NCBI RefSeq assembly: GCF_012933465.1
Contig: NZ_JABBND010000014.1
Location: 120,202-184,201 of the forward strand
Direction: 5' to 3'
Source of the DNA: Actinomycetospora sp. TBRC 11914
Lineage (GTDB): Bacteria > Actinomycetota > Actinomycetes > Mycobacteriales > Pseudonocardiaceae
Length of the DNA: 64,000 bases
Shown one piece after another: positions 8,013-16,031 of this stretch. The notes under the pieces were generated by a model. That model was not told the origin of the DNA. It ran no database searches and was given only the letters and a program-made list of their open reading frames with translations. Both the position numbers and the translations under genes were made by a program. Position 1 is the first letter of the stretch, and every line of letters begins with the position of its first letter.

Positions 8013-8435
8013 TCAGGCCGGGCGGCCGGCGGCGCGGAACCGCGTGACGAGCCCGTAGACCTCGCACCCGAGGCAGAAGCCGAACGCGGCGTTGAGGAAC
8101 GCGGCGAGCAGCGCGAACGCGGTGGCGACGATGCCGAGCGCGGGGACGCCGGCGAGGTAGCCCGCCGCGGCGACCACCGTGAAGACGAGGCCGACGGTCT
8201 GGGAGAAGCGCACGGGCGCGGCGTCCTCGGTCTCGGCGGGCGGGCCGAGACGCGGGCGCACCGCCAGCCGGAACAGCGCGCCGTAGGGCGACCAGCGCAT
8301 GCCGAACACCGCGGGCAGGGCGAACACGACCGCCTGGGCGAGCGCGAGCCACCCGCTGCCGGTGATCAGGACGAGCGCGAGGACGACGGTGGTGACGGCG
8401 GCGGCGAAGCGCACACCGCGCGGGTCGAGCGGCAT
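8013..8435 (-). CDS. DUF4395 membrane protein with CxxC
   Basis: A 140-residue integral membrane protein with about four hydrophobic segments (AVTTVVLALVLI, LALAQAVVFALPAVFG, VGLVFTVVAAAGYLAG, ATAFALLAAFLNAAFG), the conserved RWSPYGALFR motif, and a terminal FCLGCEVYGL with a CxxC near the membrane face. These are DUF4395 hallmarks. The family commonly accompanies thioredoxins, and the next gene upstream on this strand encodes one, so a role in periplasmic or membrane thiol redox is a reasonable inference. Confidence 0.85.
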   Translation of the reverse strand: MPLDPRGVRFAAAVTTVVLALVLITGSGWLALAQAVVFALPAVFGMRWSPYGALFRLAVRPRLGPPAETEDAAPVRFSQTVGLVFTVVAAAGYLAGVPALGIVATAFALLAAFLNAAFGFCLGCEVYGLVTRFRAAGRPA

Positions 8436-8547
8436 GGTGGGTTCCTCGGGGAGGGGTGCGGGCGCGACGGAGGTCAGCGGCCCGGACAGAGGTCCGAGGC
8501 GAGGCGGCCGTGGTCCACGGCACGCCGACGGGTCAGCACGCGGAGGA

Positions 8548-8976
8548 TCATCCTGCGCCGGTCAGCTCACTGTCCAGCGCCTCGAGCAGGTCCCGACGAC
8601 GAGGCACGCCCGAAACCCGCAGCAGCTCACGGCCGTCGCGGGCGAACGCGATCGTCGTCGGGGTGCGCATGACGTGCAGCTCCGACGCCGCCGCGGGGGC
8701 GTCGCCGACGTCGATCTCGACGTGGCGCAGGCCCGGCCGCTGCGCGGCGAGCTCGGTCAGCTGCGCGGCGGTCTGGCGGCACGGCGTGCAGATCGGCGAG
8801 GAGAGCTGGAGGAGCAGGACGCGGTCGTCGGGCTCCGGGGTCACGTGCGCGAGGGACCACCCGGACGCGGCGCCCGTCGTCGTCCGCACCTTCCCGGACC
8901 GGGCGCGCAGGGCGAGACCGACCACGGTGGCGACCACGAGCACGGCGACGACGACGATCGCTCCCACGGCGGACAC
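8548..8976 (-). CDS. Membrane-anchored thioredoxin-like protein
   Basis: A 142-residue protein with one N-terminal transmembrane segment (AIVVVAVLVVATVVGLAL) followed by a thioredoxin fold. The redox motif is C63-T-P-C66 in LSSPICTPCRQTA, and the cis-proline strand is RTPTTIAFARDG. The catalytic domain should face the outside of the membrane, acting as a thiol-disulfide oxidoreductase. The DUF4395 protein gene lies 112 bases downstream on the same strand and is the likely partner. Start is GTG 8976. Confidence 0.85.
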   Translation of the reverse strand: MSAVGAIVVVAVLVVATVVGLALRARSGKVRTTTGAASGWSLAHVTPEPDDRVLLLQLSSPICTPCRQTAAQLTELAAQRPGLRHVEIDVGDAPAAASELHVMRTPTTIAFARDGRELLRVSGVPRRRDLLEALDSELTGAG

Positions 8977-9062
8977 GTCAGGGCCAACCCGGTGCCCGAC
9001 GACGATGTTCCCGACCCCGGCCGTCCGGGGCAGGGGCCCGCTCGCCTACACTCGACGCCACT

Positions 9063-9139
9063 GCCGCCTTAGCTCAGTCGGCCAGAGCAACGCACTCGTA
9101 ATGCGTAGGTCGTCGGTTCGATTCCGACAGGCGGCTCCA
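9063..9139 (+). tRNA. trnT: tRNA-Thr (anticodon CGT), CCA encoded
   Basis: The acceptor stem GCCGCCT (9063-9069) pairs perfectly with AGGCGGC (9129-9135). D-loop AGCTCAGTCGG, anticodon stem ACGCA/TGCGT with loop CTCGTAA giving anticodon CGT (reads ACG), and T-loop GGTTCGATTCC are all present. Base 9136 is the discriminator and CCA is encoded at 9137-9139. A TACACT -10-like box is at 9047-9052. Confidence 0.95.
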
Positions 9140-9140
9140 T

Positions 9141-9173
9141 CATTGCTGGTCAGCAGCGTGCTGACCAGCAATG
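9141..9173. terminator. 15-bp perfect hairpin directly after tRNA-Thr
   Basis: CATTGCTGGTCAGCA and TGCTGACCAGCAATG form a perfect 15-bp stem around a GCG loop, one base after the encoded CCA. There is no T tract, as usual in actinobacteria. It probably ends tRNA transcription and, being symmetric and ten bases from the stop of the convergent hydrolase gene, may serve both strands. Confidence 0.7.
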
Positions 9174-9182
9174 GCGTGCCGG

Positions 9183-10112
9183 TCACGCCAGGTCGGAGCG
9201 CTCGACGAGGTCGAGCAGCTCGCGGTGGATCCGGCCGGGGTACTGCAGGGGCAGGAAGTGGCCGCCGAGCAGCGGCACGAACCGAGCCCGGGGCAGCCGG
9301 CGCGCGGTGCGGCGGAGATCGTCGACGTCGGCGAGGTTGTCCAGGACGCCACCGACGATCGTCACCGGGAACGTGGCGAACCCCGTGTCCATGGGCTCCT
9401 GCTCGCCGGCCGCGAGCACGAGCCGGGAGTACCAGGTCCACGGGTGGGTGGCGAACTCCCGGGCCACGGCCCCGGTCGCCTTCAGTCCCGGCGGCACCGG
9501 GAACCCGGCCAGGGAGACGAGGGCCTGGGCGGAGTCCAGGAACGGGGGCAGCATCGACGCCGCGGCGGCCACCGGCGGCCCCACCCACCGCAGGCCCCAG
9601 GCCCCCAGGCGCCCGAGCGGCTCTCGCAGCTCACGGAGCACTCCGCTGGGACCGAACAGGACGCGGAACGGGTCGCCCGGCACGCCTCCGACGGCCAGGA
9701 TCCCGGCGACGCGCTCGGGGTGGCGTCGGGCGAACGCGAAGGCGATGTTCACCCCGACCGACCAGCCGACCAGCACGGCCCGGTCCATCCCGGCGGCGTC
9801 CATCACCGCCTCGAGGTCGGCGGCGTGGTCCTCGACGGTGACGCGGTCGAGGTCCTCGGGGCGCTCCGACGCGTCGAGGCCGCGGTGGTACCAGGAGACC
9901 GCGTGCACGCCGCACCCCGGCTCGGCGAGCAGCGGCCACGCCGACGGCGGCGCCCCCATCCCGTTGCTCACCACCACCGGGAGTCCGGCGACCTGGTTGT
10001 CCCATGTCCGGATCCACGTGCCGTCGCGACTGACCGTTCCGGACGGATCGACGCGGGCCGCCGGGCTCCCGGCAGCGCCCGTCGCCGTTCTCGGACCTTC
10101 GGTGGAGGACAC
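9183..10112 (-). CDS. Alpha/beta hydrolase
   Basis: A roughly 309-residue alpha/beta hydrolase. The nucleophile elbow GWSVG (in AVLVGWSVGVNIAFAFARRHPER), the oxyanion strand VVVSNGMGAPPSAW, the acid region (VGGVLDNLADVDDLR) and the terminal His in LLGGHFLPLQYP are all present. Substrate unknown. It is divergent from the fused KASIII gene, with 217 bases between them, so the two could be co-regulated. Start is uncertain: GTG 10112 precedes the domain closely; a TTG at 10160 would add 16 residues of low-quality sequence. Confidence 0.8.
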   Translation of the reverse strand: MSSTEGPRTATGAAGSPAARVDPSGTVSRDGTWIRTWDNQVAGLPVVVSNGMGAPPSAWPLLAEPGCGVHAVSWYHRGLDASERPEDLDRVTVEDHAADLEAVMDAAGMDRAVLVGWSVGVNIAFAFARRHPERVAGILAVGGVPGDPFRVLFGPSGVLRELREPLGRLGAWGLRWVGPPVAAAASMLPPFLDSAQALVSLAGFPVPPGLKATGAVAREFATHPWTWYSRLVLAAGEQEPMDTGFATFPVTIVGGVLDNLADVDDLRRTARRLPRARFVPLLGGHFLPLQYPGRIHRELLDLVERSDLA

Positions 10113-10267
10113 CCCCGAGCGATGCCCACAACGGGCGCGACCCACCGGCGCTCGGACCAAGTGCGTCCGACCGGACCAGCCCGATCATCGCGTGGTCGGC
10201 CGCCAGGACGACGGCGCGGCCCAGCCGGTACGTCCGGCACGCGGATCGCGCAGGTCTGCGGCTCTTC

Positions 10268-10316
10268 TACAGTGAGCGCCGACGTGGCCGACCCGGCCAC
10301 CGCTCACGCAGGACGC
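10268..10316 (+). promoter_or_regulatory. Putative promoter region of the KASIII fusion gene
   Basis: TACAGT at 10268-10273 is a good actinobacterial -10 box. Just after it GTGAGCG (10272-10278) pairs with CGCTCAC further on, making a stem around the predicted transcript start. The leader to GTG 10330 would be about 50 bases. No clear -35 is seen. Confidence 0.35.
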
Positions 10317-10329
10317 CCGGGGTGGTGCC

Positions 10330-12297
10330 GTGAAGCCCTTCGTGATCAACCGTCATGGCCGTCTGGTCTTCCCGGCCAACGTCTTCGGCGAGCTGGACTT
10401 CACGGTCCTCGACACGCTCGAGCAGTTCACCGCGGTCATCGAGCGGGACTTCGAGGCGAAGGCCCCGACGGGCACCGACATCCTCCACCGGGTGGAGAAC
10501 GGCTCCTACCCGAGCCGTTTCGAGCTGCTGCGCGATCTCGGCCAGAACCTGTTCTGGGTCAACCGCTACTCGATGACGATGTTCGACAAGCGCCCGACCC
10601 GGTGGCGCGACGTGCCCCGCCACCGCGACGACGTCTTCCTCCCGGTGCTGACCCCGTGGGAGGACCGCGAGCGCAAGGTGGCGGCGGTCGAGCGCGCCTA
10701 CCAGGAACTGCCGCCGCGCTGGGCGGCCGAGACCGAGGACCGGGTCTTCGCCCTGCTCTTCGACGTGTTCCGGCACAAGCTCCACCACGCCACCGAGCTC
10801 CCCGCGATCAAGCCGACCGTCGCCGAGTTCCTGGCGCAACCCGACGCCCTCACCTTCGTGATGCCCGACCACGATCCCGACCACCACGTCTTCGCGATGG
10901 ACGAGATCCTCGACGCCGACGAGGAGGTGCCCGAGCTCGAGGCCCTCACGCGCTGGGCGATGGTGCTGCACAACCAGTACCCGTGGGACGGCTCCCGGAC
11001 GACGCTGCGCCGCGCGGCCGACATCGGCCCGGACGACTTCGTCGTCACCTTCCACCCGCGCGACCGTGACGTCATGGCCTTCATCGAGCGGGCCAAGCAG
11101 GCCCACCCCAGCGGCCCCGCCGTGGTCGGGGCGTCGAGGGCGCCGGTGGAGCCGATGGCGCCGCGGACGCCGTATCCGCCGGTGAGGGTGCGCGAGGCCT
11201 TCGCGGTGCGGCCGGCGCTGGAGGCGCTGGCCGTGGTGCGTGGCGAGCACGTCTGCGACAACGTCGACGTCATCCGCAACACCAGCTTCTCGTGGTCGCC
11301 GATGAGCGCCGAGGAGATCGCCCGCAAGACCGGAATCCGTGAGCGGCGCTACTCGGCGCGCGACCCCCACCAGCTGGCGCTGGAGGCGGCCGGAGCGGCG
11401 CTCGCGAAGTCCGGCCGGACACCCGACGAGATCGGTGCCGTCCTGGTCAGCACCTGCACCAGCAACCGCCAGATCCCCTCCATCGCCTGCTGGGTGTCCG
11501 GCGAGCTGGGTCTGGCGCAGACCCACACGTCGATGGACCTGGTCGCCGCCTGCGCCGGACTGCCGTACGGCCTCGCCGAGGCGGTCCGGCAGCTCCAGGA
11601 GGTCGACCGGCCCGTGCTCCTGGTGTGCGTCGAGAAGTTCTCCGACAAGATCGGGAGCGCGCGCACCTCCAGGATGATCTTCGGCGACGGGGCGGCCGCG
11701 ATGGTCGTGGCTCCGGCCGCGCCGGGCGTCCCGGTCGACGTCGAGGTCCTGCAGACCTATGCGAGCGGGCCGGCATCGGAGGTCAACTCGATCATCTGGC
11801 CGAACCCGGAGTTCGACAACGACATCACCGTCTACGGGCCCGAGGTCAAGTCGCTGGTCCGGCGCTACCTCGACCAGATGCTCGGCGAGCTCTCCGAGCA
11901 GACCGACCCCGACGATCCCGGCCGGAGCCTGCTGGAGAGCATCGAGCTCATCGTCCCCCACCAGGCCAACAAGACGATGATCCTCGACCTGGCGGCGAAG
12001 GCGGGGCTGTCGGCCGACCAGCTCTACTTCGACATCGAGTCCATGGGCAACGTGTCGGCCGCGAGCATCCCCATCGCCATCCACGACGCCGTCCGCGACG
12101 GCGCGATCGACCACCCCATGAGGATCTTCGAGCCCGGATTCGGGGCCGGGGCCGTGGGCGGCTACGCGGTCGTCCGCATCGACCCCGCGATCGTGGCCGA
12201 CGAGGTGGTCCTCGATCCCGTCGAGACCCTGCCCACGGCTCCCGCGCAGCGGGCCCCGACCACCATCGACGACGTCCGGGTGGCCTTCGGCGAGTAG
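10330..12297 (+). CDS. KASIII-like 3-oxoacyl-ACP synthase with a 280-residue N-terminal domain of unknown function
   Basis: A 655-residue protein in two parts. Residues about 300-635 are a ketoacyl synthase III-type thiolase fold with the full Cys-His-Asn triad: C408 (DLVAACAGLPYG), H544 (IVPHQANKTM) and N574 (MGNVSAAS). Residues 1 to about 280 form a separate domain (MKPFVINRHGRLVFPANVFGEL..., then Trp/Arg/His-rich helices such as WEDRERKVAAVERAYQELP and FRHKLHHATELPA) that I cannot assign. KASIII enzymes are normally near 330 residues, so this is a fusion. A small protein gene follows and an alpha/beta hydrolase is divergent, which suggests acyl-chain chemistry. Confidence 0.8.
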   Translation: MKPFVINRHGRLVFPANVFGELDFTVLDTLEQFTAVIERDFEAKAPTGTDILHRVENGSYPSRFELLRDLGQNLFWVNRYSMTMFDKRPTRWRDVPRHRDDVFLPVLTPWEDRERKVAAVERAYQELPPRWAAETEDRVFALLFDVFRHKLHHATELPAIKPTVAEFLAQPDALTFVMPDHDPDHHVFAMDEILDADEEVPELEALTRWAMVLHNQYPWDGSRTTLRRAADIGPDDFVVTFHPRDRDVMAFIERAKQAHPSGPAVVGASRAPVEPMAPRTPYPPVRVREAFAVRPALEALAVVRGEHVCDNVDVIRNTSFSWSPMSAEEIARKTGIRERRYSARDPHQLALEAAGAALAKSGRTPDEIGAVLVSTCTSNRQIPSIACWVSGELGLAQTHTSMDLVAACAGLPYGLAEAVRQLQEVDRPVLLVCVEKFSDKIGSARTSRMIFGDGAAAMVVAPAAPGVPVDVEVLQTYASGPASEVNSIIWPNPEFDNDITVYGPEVKSLVRRYLDQMLGELSEQTDPDDPGRSLLESIELIVPHQANKTMILDLAAKAGLSADQLYFDIESMGNVSAASIPIAIHDAVRDGAIDHPMRIFEPGFGAGAVGGYAVVRIDPAIVADEVVLDPVETLPTAPAQRAPTTIDDVRVAFGE

Positions 12298-12348
12298 CAC
12301 CGACCGCGAAGGGTGGCGCCGCCCGGCCCGGCCGGGGAAGGTGCAGAG

Positions 12349-12636
12349 GTGCGCGTGGTCAGCCGGTACCGGCTCAGGGAAGACCAGAAGGACTTCGACG
12401 CGCAGCTCGTCGCGGCCGTGCGCGACGAGCTGGACCGCGTCCGCCCCGACTGGTTGCGGTGGGACGTCTACCGCCTCGAGGACGGCGTGACGGTCCTGTC
12501 CGTGCTCGACGTCGACGACCCGAGCCAGCTCCGTCGGCTGGTCGAGTTCACCGCCTACACCGAGACGCTCGATGCGCGGTGCGAGGAACCGCCGGTCACC
12601 GACGTCGTCGAGCACCTGGGCGGCTACCGGCCCTGA
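12349..12636 (+). CDS. Small hypothetical protein following the KASIII fusion
   Basis: About 95 residues with a beta-alpha-beta pattern (VSRYRLREDQKDFDAQLVAAV, WLRWDVYRLEDGVTVLSVLDVDD, LRRLVEFTAYTETLDARC) reminiscent of dimeric ferredoxin-like folds such as ABM-type monooxygenases, but no family motif is diagnostic. It lies 51 bases after the KASIII fusion and probably shares its transcript. GTG 12349 was chosen for the GGGGAAGG-type ribosome-binding site just upstream; the frame also opens at 12313. Its stop is ten bases from the convergent P450 stop. Confidence 0.5.
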   Translation: MRVVSRYRLREDQKDFDAQLVAAVRDELDRVRPDWLRWDVYRLEDGVTVLSVLDVDDPSQLRRLVEFTAYTETLDARCEEPPVTDVVEHLGGYRP

Positions 12637-12646
12637 CCACGCCCGG

Positions 12647-13942
12647 TCACAGGTGCGCGGGCATCCGCTTGACCACGTGGAAGAAGTTGCCCGGCATCAG
12701 CTCGGGCTCGCCCGCGGTGACGTGCGGGACCCGCGTGAGCAGCTCGGTGAACAGCGCGCGCAGCTGGAACCGCGCGAGCTGGTTGCCCAGGCAGTGGTGG
12801 ATGCCGCCGCCGCCGAAGCTCACGTGCGGGTTGGGGTGGCGGGAGAGGTCGAGGTCGTGGGGACGGTCGATGCGCGACCCGTCCCGGTTCGCCGAGCTGT
12901 AGAACATCACGACCTTGTCGCCGGCCGTGATCTCGGCGCCGCGGAACTCCAGGTCCCGGGCGGCGGTCCGGCGGAACGTCATGATCGGGGTCGCCCAGCG
13001 CACGATCTCCTCGACGGCGGTCGCGACGCGGCCCTCGAGGTCGCCGAGCAGCCACTCCCGCTGGTCGGGGTGGTCGGTGAGGGCCCGCAGCCCATGGCTG
13101 GTCGACTGCCGGGTGGTGTCGGTGCCGGCGATCGTGAGCAGGCAGAAGAACGCCGCGATGTCCTCGTCGGACAGCTTCTCGCCGTCGACCTCGGCCTGCA
13201 CCAGCGCGGTGATCAGGTCGTCCTGGGGCTCCTCGCGGCGCTCGTTCGCCAGCCGGATGCAGAGCTGGTGGGTCGAGACGATGGCCTGGAACATCCGGCC
13301 CAGGACCTCTTCCTGGGTGTCGCCGACCAGTTCGGGGTCGTGCCACCCGACGAGGACCTTCATCTCCCGGTTGGCCTCCTGCCGGTCGCCCTCCGGCACG
13401 CCCATCATGTCGTTGATGTTGTGCATCGGGAGCAGCTCGGCGCACTCGCCGACGAACTCGGCGGTGCCGCCGCCCGCCTCGGCCTGCGCGACGAGGTTGT
13501 CGACGACCTTCCGCGCGTTGGCCTCGATCCGGTCGTTGATCCGCCGCATCTGCTTCGGGGTGAACGCCGCAGAGACCAGCTTGCGCATCTTCGAGTGCCG
13601 CGGAGGGTCCATCGCGATGATCGACTGGGCGGCCTCGACGAACTCGGCGGGCGCGCTCTCCATGAGGATGCCCGGCCCGGAGAGGAAGTCGTCGTTGCGC
13701 TTGGTGACCTCGACGAGGTCGTCGTAGGTCGTCACCGCCCAGAAGCCGAAGTCCTCGGGGTCGTCGAGCAGCGAGTCCTCCATCGGCGGGTGCCAGGTGA
13801 CGGTGCCGCGCTCGCGGAGCCGGGCGAAGGTCTTCTCGCGCTCCTCGGCGGTCGTCGACCAGAACGCCCGGGAGGAGATGTCCTCGTCGTCGTAGGGGCG
13901 GTCCGGGTTGCCGCTGGCGGTGCTCGTCGTGTGCTCGGACAT
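12647..13942 (-). CDS. Cytochrome P450
   Basis: A 431-residue soluble bacterial P450. Diagnostic blocks: MDPPRHSKMRKLVSAAFTPK near residue 111, the I-helix oxygen-activation motif AGTDTT (272-277), E312-x-x-R315 of the K-helix, and the heme loop FGGGGIHHCLG with ligand C384. The sequence resembles the CYP124/125/142 and linalool-hydroxylase-like group that attack branched lipids, terpenes or sterol side chains; the actual substrate is not known. ATG 13942 has a GAGGAGG site upstream. It is divergent from a TetR regulator with matching operators between them, so it is likely repressed by it. Confidence 0.92.
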   Translation of the reverse strand: MSEHTTSTASGNPDRPYDDEDISSRAFWSTTAEEREKTFARLRERGTVTWHPPMEDSLLDDPEDFGFWAVTTYDDLVEVTKRNDDFLSGPGILMESAPAEFVEAAQSIIAMDPPRHSKMRKLVSAAFTPKQMRRINDRIEANARKVVDNLVAQAEAGGGTAEFVGECAELLPMHNINDMMGVPEGDRQEANREMKVLVGWHDPELVGDTQEEVLGRMFQAIVSTHQLCIRLANERREEPQDDLITALVQAEVDGEKLSDEDIAAFFCLLTIAGTDTTRQSTSHGLRALTDHPDQREWLLGDLEGRVATAVEEIVRWATPIMTFRRTAARDLEFRGAEITAGDKVVMFYSSANRDGSRIDRPHDLDLSRHPNPHVSFGGGGIHHCLGNQLARFQLRALFTELLTRVPHVTAGEPELMPGNFFHVVKRMPAHL

Positions 13943-13997
13943 CGTCGGCCTCCTCGCGTGGCTCGCCGCCGAAAAGATCGTGACGGCGACGACACTA

Positions 13998-14026
13998 AGT
14001 CTGGACACATGTACCTCCTGTGTCAA
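13998..14026 (-). promoter_or_regulatory. P450 promoter with embedded dyad operator
   Basis: On the reverse strand TTGACA (14021-14026) is a perfect -35 box; CAGACT (13998-14003) is a fair -10 at 17-base spacing. The dyad GACACA-N9-TGTGTC (14004-14024) fills the spacer and overlaps the -35 box, ideal for repression by the divergent TetR protein. Confidence 0.55.
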
Positions 14027-14038
14027 ACACAGACGGCC

Positions 14039-14063
14039 GATGTGTCCACTGGATCGACACATC
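14039..14063 (+). promoter_or_regulatory. Second dyad operator over the TetR gene promoter
   Basis: GATGTGTC-N9-GACACATC is a perfect 8-bp-arm dyad with the same half-sites and spacing as the one in the P450 promoter but in inverted order. It overlaps TCGACA (14054-14059), the apparent -35 box, which is 17 bases from TACGCT (14077-14082). The predicted start site coincides with GTG 14089. Confidence 0.55.
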
Positions 14064-14088
14064 AGTGCCAGCTGTCTACGCTGCCTGC

Positions 14089-14673
14089 GTGGCTCGCCGT
14101 CCGCGGGACTCCGCCCGCGACCTCATGCGTGACGCCGTGCTCGACGTCGCGGCGGAGGAGGTCGTGGCCCACGGCTGGGACGGGCTGCAGGTGCGGGCGG
14201 TCGCGACCCGGGCCGGGGTCAGCCGCCAGACGGTCTACAACGCGTTCGGCGACAAGCACGGCCTGGCCGAGGCGCTGATCCTGCGGCTGCTCGACCGCTT
14301 CCTCGAGGGCATCGACGCCGTCATCGGGCGGGAGACCACGCTGCGGGCGCAGTGGGAGGCGACCGTGCGGTACACGCTGGAGACCGCCGCCACCGAGGCC
14401 CTGCTCCGGGCGGTGCTCACCGGCACCAGCAGCGACGAGTTCCTGCCCCTGCTCACCAGCGACGGCGGGCCGGTCATCACGCGGGCCCGCGACCACGTGG
14501 CGGCGACCCTCGGCGGCCACCACCCCGACCTGGACCCCCGGGTCCTGAGCGCGACGGCCGAGACGGTCACCCGGCTGACCGTCAGCCACATCGTGCTGCC
14601 GCTGCACCCGCCCGCGCGGGTGGCCGCCCACGTCGCCGACCTCGCCACCGCGATCGTGGCCGTGCCCCGCTGA
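14089..14673 (+). CDS. TetR family transcriptional regulator
   Basis: A 194-residue repressor with an N-terminal helix-turn-helix (AVLDVAAEEVVAHGWDGLQVRAVATRAGVSRQTVYNAFGDK, residues about 14-54) and a C-terminal ligand-binding helical domain. Divergent orientation to the P450 gene and two related dyads in the 146-base gap indicate that it represses both the P450 and itself. GTG 14089 is chosen because the predicted transcript begins there (TACGCT six bases upstream, leaderless); the open frame extends to 14020, but that part runs across the operator. Confidence 0.85.
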   Translation: MARRPRDSARDLMRDAVLDVAAEEVVAHGWDGLQVRAVATRAGVSRQTVYNAFGDKHGLAEALILRLLDRFLEGIDAVIGRETTLRAQWEATVRYTLETAATEALLRAVLTGTSSDEFLPLLTSDGGPVITRARDHVAATLGGHHPDLDPRVLSATAETVTRLTVSHIVLPLHPPARVAAHVADLATAIVAVPR

Positions 14674-14701
14674 CGGGGAGGGACCCGGGACGCGCTCGCC
14701 C

Positions 14702-14820
14702 AGTGGGCGCCCACGGCTGCCCCGGCGACCCTGAGGGTCCACTCGGCGTCGCCCTGGGCGGCCGCGGCCCGCCGAGTGGGCGCCCACGGCTGCCCGGGCG
14801 ACCCTGGGGGTCCACTCGGC
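14702..14820. repeat. Two 73-bp-spaced copies of a palindromic intergenic repeat
   Basis: The gap between the convergent TetR and nitrile hydratase activator genes holds two near-identical copies of a roughly 45-base element (from 14702 and 14775). Each contains the perfect palindrome GTGGGCGCCCAC (14703-14714; 14776-14787) and, clearest in the second copy, outer inverted ends CGAGTGG (14773) and CCACTCG (14812). No coding frame is credible here. A bidirectional terminator role is possible. Confidence 0.8.
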
Positions 14821-14908
14821 CCGGCCGCCGTGGCCCGACGTGGACGGCCCGCGGCGCAGGCGAGCCCCTGCCCGCTCGGGGCGGGCAGGGGCTCGTGGAC
14901 AGCGGCGG

Positions 14909-15409
14909 TCAGCCCACCGCGGGGTCGACGGCCACCGGCTCCCGGCGCGGCCGGTGGTGGTTGGCGTTGCGCGGGGTGGCCAGCACCTCGCGGGTCCGGT
15001 CGTCGAGCGCGAGCGAGTCCGACAGCGCGCCGGAGGAGGCGAGCACCGTCTCCAGCGCGGTGAGCCAGTGCTCGTAGTAGCTCCAGGGCTCGCCGCCCGT
15101 GCCCTCCTCCCACTGCCGGATCGACTCGATCAACGAGAGCTGGAACTCGCTCCACTCGTAGTGGCCCTCGTGGTACGCCGCGACCGCGATCGCGAACGCC
15201 CGCAGCTCCCACTGCTCGCGGAAGGGCTGGTCGGCCCCGGGCAGCTCGCACACCAGCTTCTCGACCCGACGCCGGGCGTCGCCGAGCTCCGTCGTGTCCT
15301 GCCGGTAGCCGGTACGGCCCTCGCCGACGACGGTGGCGTCGAGGTCCTCGTACGCCTCGCCGTCGGCGAAGGGCAGGTGGCCGTGACCGTGGCCGTGGTC
15401 GTCGCCCAT
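14909..15409 (-). CDS. Nitrile hydratase accessory/activator protein
   Basis: A 166-residue protein homologous to the small activator encoded after cobalt nitrile hydratase subunits. It has a His-rich start (GDDHGHGHGHLP, possible metal handling) and the beta-subunit-like block LPGADQPFREQWELRAFAIAVAAYHEGHYEWSEFQ with the conserved EPWSYYEHWLTALE segment. Such proteins exchange subunits with apo-alpha to insert cobalt and promote cysteine oxidation. Its ATG shares one base with the stop of the alpha-subunit gene. It ends the operon at the palindromic repeats. Confidence 0.85.
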   Translation of the reverse strand: MGDDHGHGHGHLPFADGEAYEDLDATVVGEGRTGYRQDTTELGDARRRVEKLVCELPGADQPFREQWELRAFAIAVAAYHEGHYEWSEFQLSLIESIRQWEEGTGGEPWSYYEHWLTALETVLASSGALSDSLALDDRTREVLATPRNANHHRPRREPVAVDPAVG

Positions 15410-16020
15410 CAGGGCTGCTTCGGCCGGCCGACGCCGATCATCGAGTCGCGGGTGACGAGGGCCTCGAGCTGCTCGGCGCTCCAGCCGTCGGTCCCCGCCG
15501 GTCGCTGCGGGAGCACCCAGTACCGCAGCTCGGAGCTGGAGTCCCAGACCCGGATCTCGACCGATTCCGGCACGTCGTACCCGAACTCCTCGCGCAGCAC
15601 CCGGCGCGGCGCGCGCACCATGCTCGCGCGGTAGGCCGGCTCCTTGTACCAGTTCGGGGGCAGCCCGAGCACCGGCCACGGGTAGCAGGAGCACAGCGTG
15701 CAGACGATGACGTGGTGGAGGTCGTCGGTGTCCTCGACGGCCACCATGTCCTCGCCCTGCAGGCCGCCGATGCCGAGCTCCGCGCACGCCGTGCTGGCGT
15801 TCTCGAGCAGGCGGGCCTTGAAGTCGGGGTCGGTCCAGGCCTTGGCGACGACCCGGGCGCCGAGCTGCGGCCCGACCTCGTTCTCGTAGATCTCGGCGAG
15901 CCGGTCGACCGCGGCCGACGTCATGAGGCCCTTCTCGATCATGATCGACTCGACGGCCTTGACGCGCGCGGCGATCTGGGCCTGGTGATCGGTGGTGGGC
16001 ACGCTCTCGGCGGTGCTCAT
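15409..16020 (-). CDS. nthA: Nitrile hydratase alpha subunit, cobalt type
   Basis: Catalytic subunit of nitrile hydratase (nitrile + water to amide), 203 residues. The metal-binding claw is V-C107-T-L-C110-S-C112-Y; Thr after the first Cys and Tyr after the last mark the non-corrin cobalt type, whereas iron enzymes have CSLCSCT. The [13 protein letters not shown] stretch and the C-terminal [13 protein letters not shown] block are family-typical. ATG 16020 has an AGGAAC site; a GTG at 16035 overlapping the beta stop is less likely. It requires the beta subunit and the activator on either side. Confidence 0.93.
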   Translation of the reverse strand: MSTAESVPTTDHQAQIAARVKAVESIMIEKGLMTSAAVDRLAEIYENEVGPQLGARVVAKAWTDPDFKARLLENASTACAELGIGGLQGEDMVAVEDTDDLHHVIVCTLCSCYPWPVLGLPPNWYKEPAYRASMVRAPRRVLREEFGYDVPESVEIRVWDSSSELRYWVLPQRPAGTDGWSAEQLEALVTRDSMIGVGRPKQP

Positions 16021-16031
16021 GGCGGGGTTCC

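Noticed and set aside
9063..9173. tRNA-Thr as an integration (att) site of a mobile element
   Set aside because: No integrase, no direct repeat of the tRNA 3' end seen nearby, and neighbours are ordinary genes; the adjacent inverted repeat is better explained as a terminator.
10267..12615. 782-codon reverse-strand frame opposite the KASIII fusion
   Set aside because: No domain, composition of antisense to a high-GC gene; the forward frame has an intact catalytic triad.
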